DNA of 13,312 bases from DASPXY01 sp038227745. Its GTDB lineage: Bacteria; Planctomycetota; Planctomycetia; Gemmatales; Gemmataceae. Made by a program: the position numbers and the translations under genes. Below the pieces are notes generated by a model. It was not told the origin of the DNA and made no database searches. It saw nothing but the letters and a program-made list of their open reading frames with translations. This document shows, in pieces, positions 13,094-13,312 of the stretch (position 1 is the first letter of the stretch; each line of letters opens with the position of its first letter). The stretch lies in assembly GCA_038227745.1 (NCBI GenBank), contig JBBRPS010000212.1:1-13312 (forward strand), given 5' to 3'.

Positions 13094-13312
13094 ACAAGCC
13101 CGAAGCGCGAGCGAGGGATGTCCCTCGCTGGCGCGTCGGGCTTGTGTCCCGGGCACCGCCCAGCAGACAAGCCCGACGCGCCAGCGAGGGGATGCCTCGC
13201 TTGCGCGTCGGGCTTGTGTCCCGGGCACCACCCAGCAGACAAGCCCGACGCGCCAGCGAGGGGATGCCTCGCGGGCGCGTCGGGCTTGTGTCCCGGGCAC
13301 CGCCCAGCAGAC
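13094..13312. repeat. Tandem array of 72-73 bp hairpin units
   Basis: ACAAGCCCGA starts units at 13094, 13167, 13239 and the start of a fourth at 13311: periods 73, 72 and 72. Each unit is a 23-25 bp hairpin (ACAAGCCCGACGCGCCAGCG and on, pairing with ...CGCGTCGGGCTTGT) with one or two mismatches and a 2-5 nt loop, followed by a conserved 22-bp linker (TGTCCCGGGCACCGCCCAGC plus AG). Units differ mostly near the hairpin tip. The linker does not vary like CRISPR spacers. The array continues past the window. It is probably a dispersed planctomycete repeat that expanded after the ABC gene. 13040-13093 contains only a short 5-bp stem (CGCCC...GGGCG). Confidence 0.92.

Noticed and set aside
10874..13300. 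808-codon open frame on the minus strand
   Set aside because: Antisense to the ABC exporter; its start translates the terminal hairpin repeats into a repeated false peptide. No recognisable domain.
13094..13312. CRISPR array
   Set aside because: The period is regular, but the whole 72-73 bp unit is conserved, including the linker; there are no unique spacers and no cas gene in the window.
1..13312. tRNA, rRNA or known riboswitch
   Set aside because: No cloverleaf with a CCA-type acceptor, no rRNA-like segment and no recognisable riboswitch core was seen in the intergenic regions by eye.

Overview
The window looks like a chromosomal segment of a high-GC planctomycete, most likely Gemmataceae-like. 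The main evidence is the gene at 200-3193: a secreted beta-propeller 'membrane-bound dehydrogenase' module, a HEAT-like middle and a C-terminal CxxCH haem module, an architecture typical of Planctomycetota. Supporting evidence is a pair of zinc-ribbon plus multi-TM proteins, secreted proteins of planctomycete type, and intergenic spaces filled with palindromic repeats. Assignments come from reading motifs, not from a database search.

Layout. (1) 1-199 holds a nested hairpin and a 64-bp tandem repeat running up to the stop codon of the first gene. (2) 200-6056 is a run of four minus-strand genes with gaps of 51, 50 and 85 bp, probably one operon. In transcription order they are: zinc-ribbon/acidic-linker membrane protein (4683-6056), its paralogue with a proline-rich linker (3546-4631), a Trm112-like small zinc protein (3280-3495), and the large haem-dehydrogenase (200-3193). 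A perfect 16-bp hairpin lies between the last two. (3) 6057-6353 is a divergent intergenic region with a candidate minus-strand promoter and a perfect 27-bp palindrome. (4) 6354-8659 is a two-gene plus-strand unit: a secreted TPR protein and a small secreted CxxC protein. (5) 8660-8797 is a convergent intergenic region filled by a long inverted repeat. (6) 8798-9559 (minus) is an exported LolA-like protein. (7) 9698-10795 (minus) is a SurA/PrsA-like parvulin-fold protein ending in a clear intrinsic terminator at 9631-9664. (8) 11015-13039 (plus) is an MsbA-type ABC exporter, divergent from the parvulin gene. (9) 13094-13312 is a 72-73 bp tandem array of hairpin units that runs off the window.

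How the genes relate. Most products are predicted to act in the envelope: periplasmic oxidation, membrane sensing or scaffolding, outer-membrane folding or lipoprotein handling, and lipid or drug export. No metabolic pathway, phage, CRISPR, toxin-antitoxin or secretion cluster is visible. No clear new system was found. The best leads are the duplicated zinc-ribbon membrane proteins with a Trm112-like gene, a TPR protein carrying an HExxH motif inside a histidine-rich stretch, a parvulin-like protein without the usual catalytic histidines, an ABC exporter with a roughly 90-residue extracytoplasmic insertion, and at least five unrelated palindromic repeat families in 13 kb.
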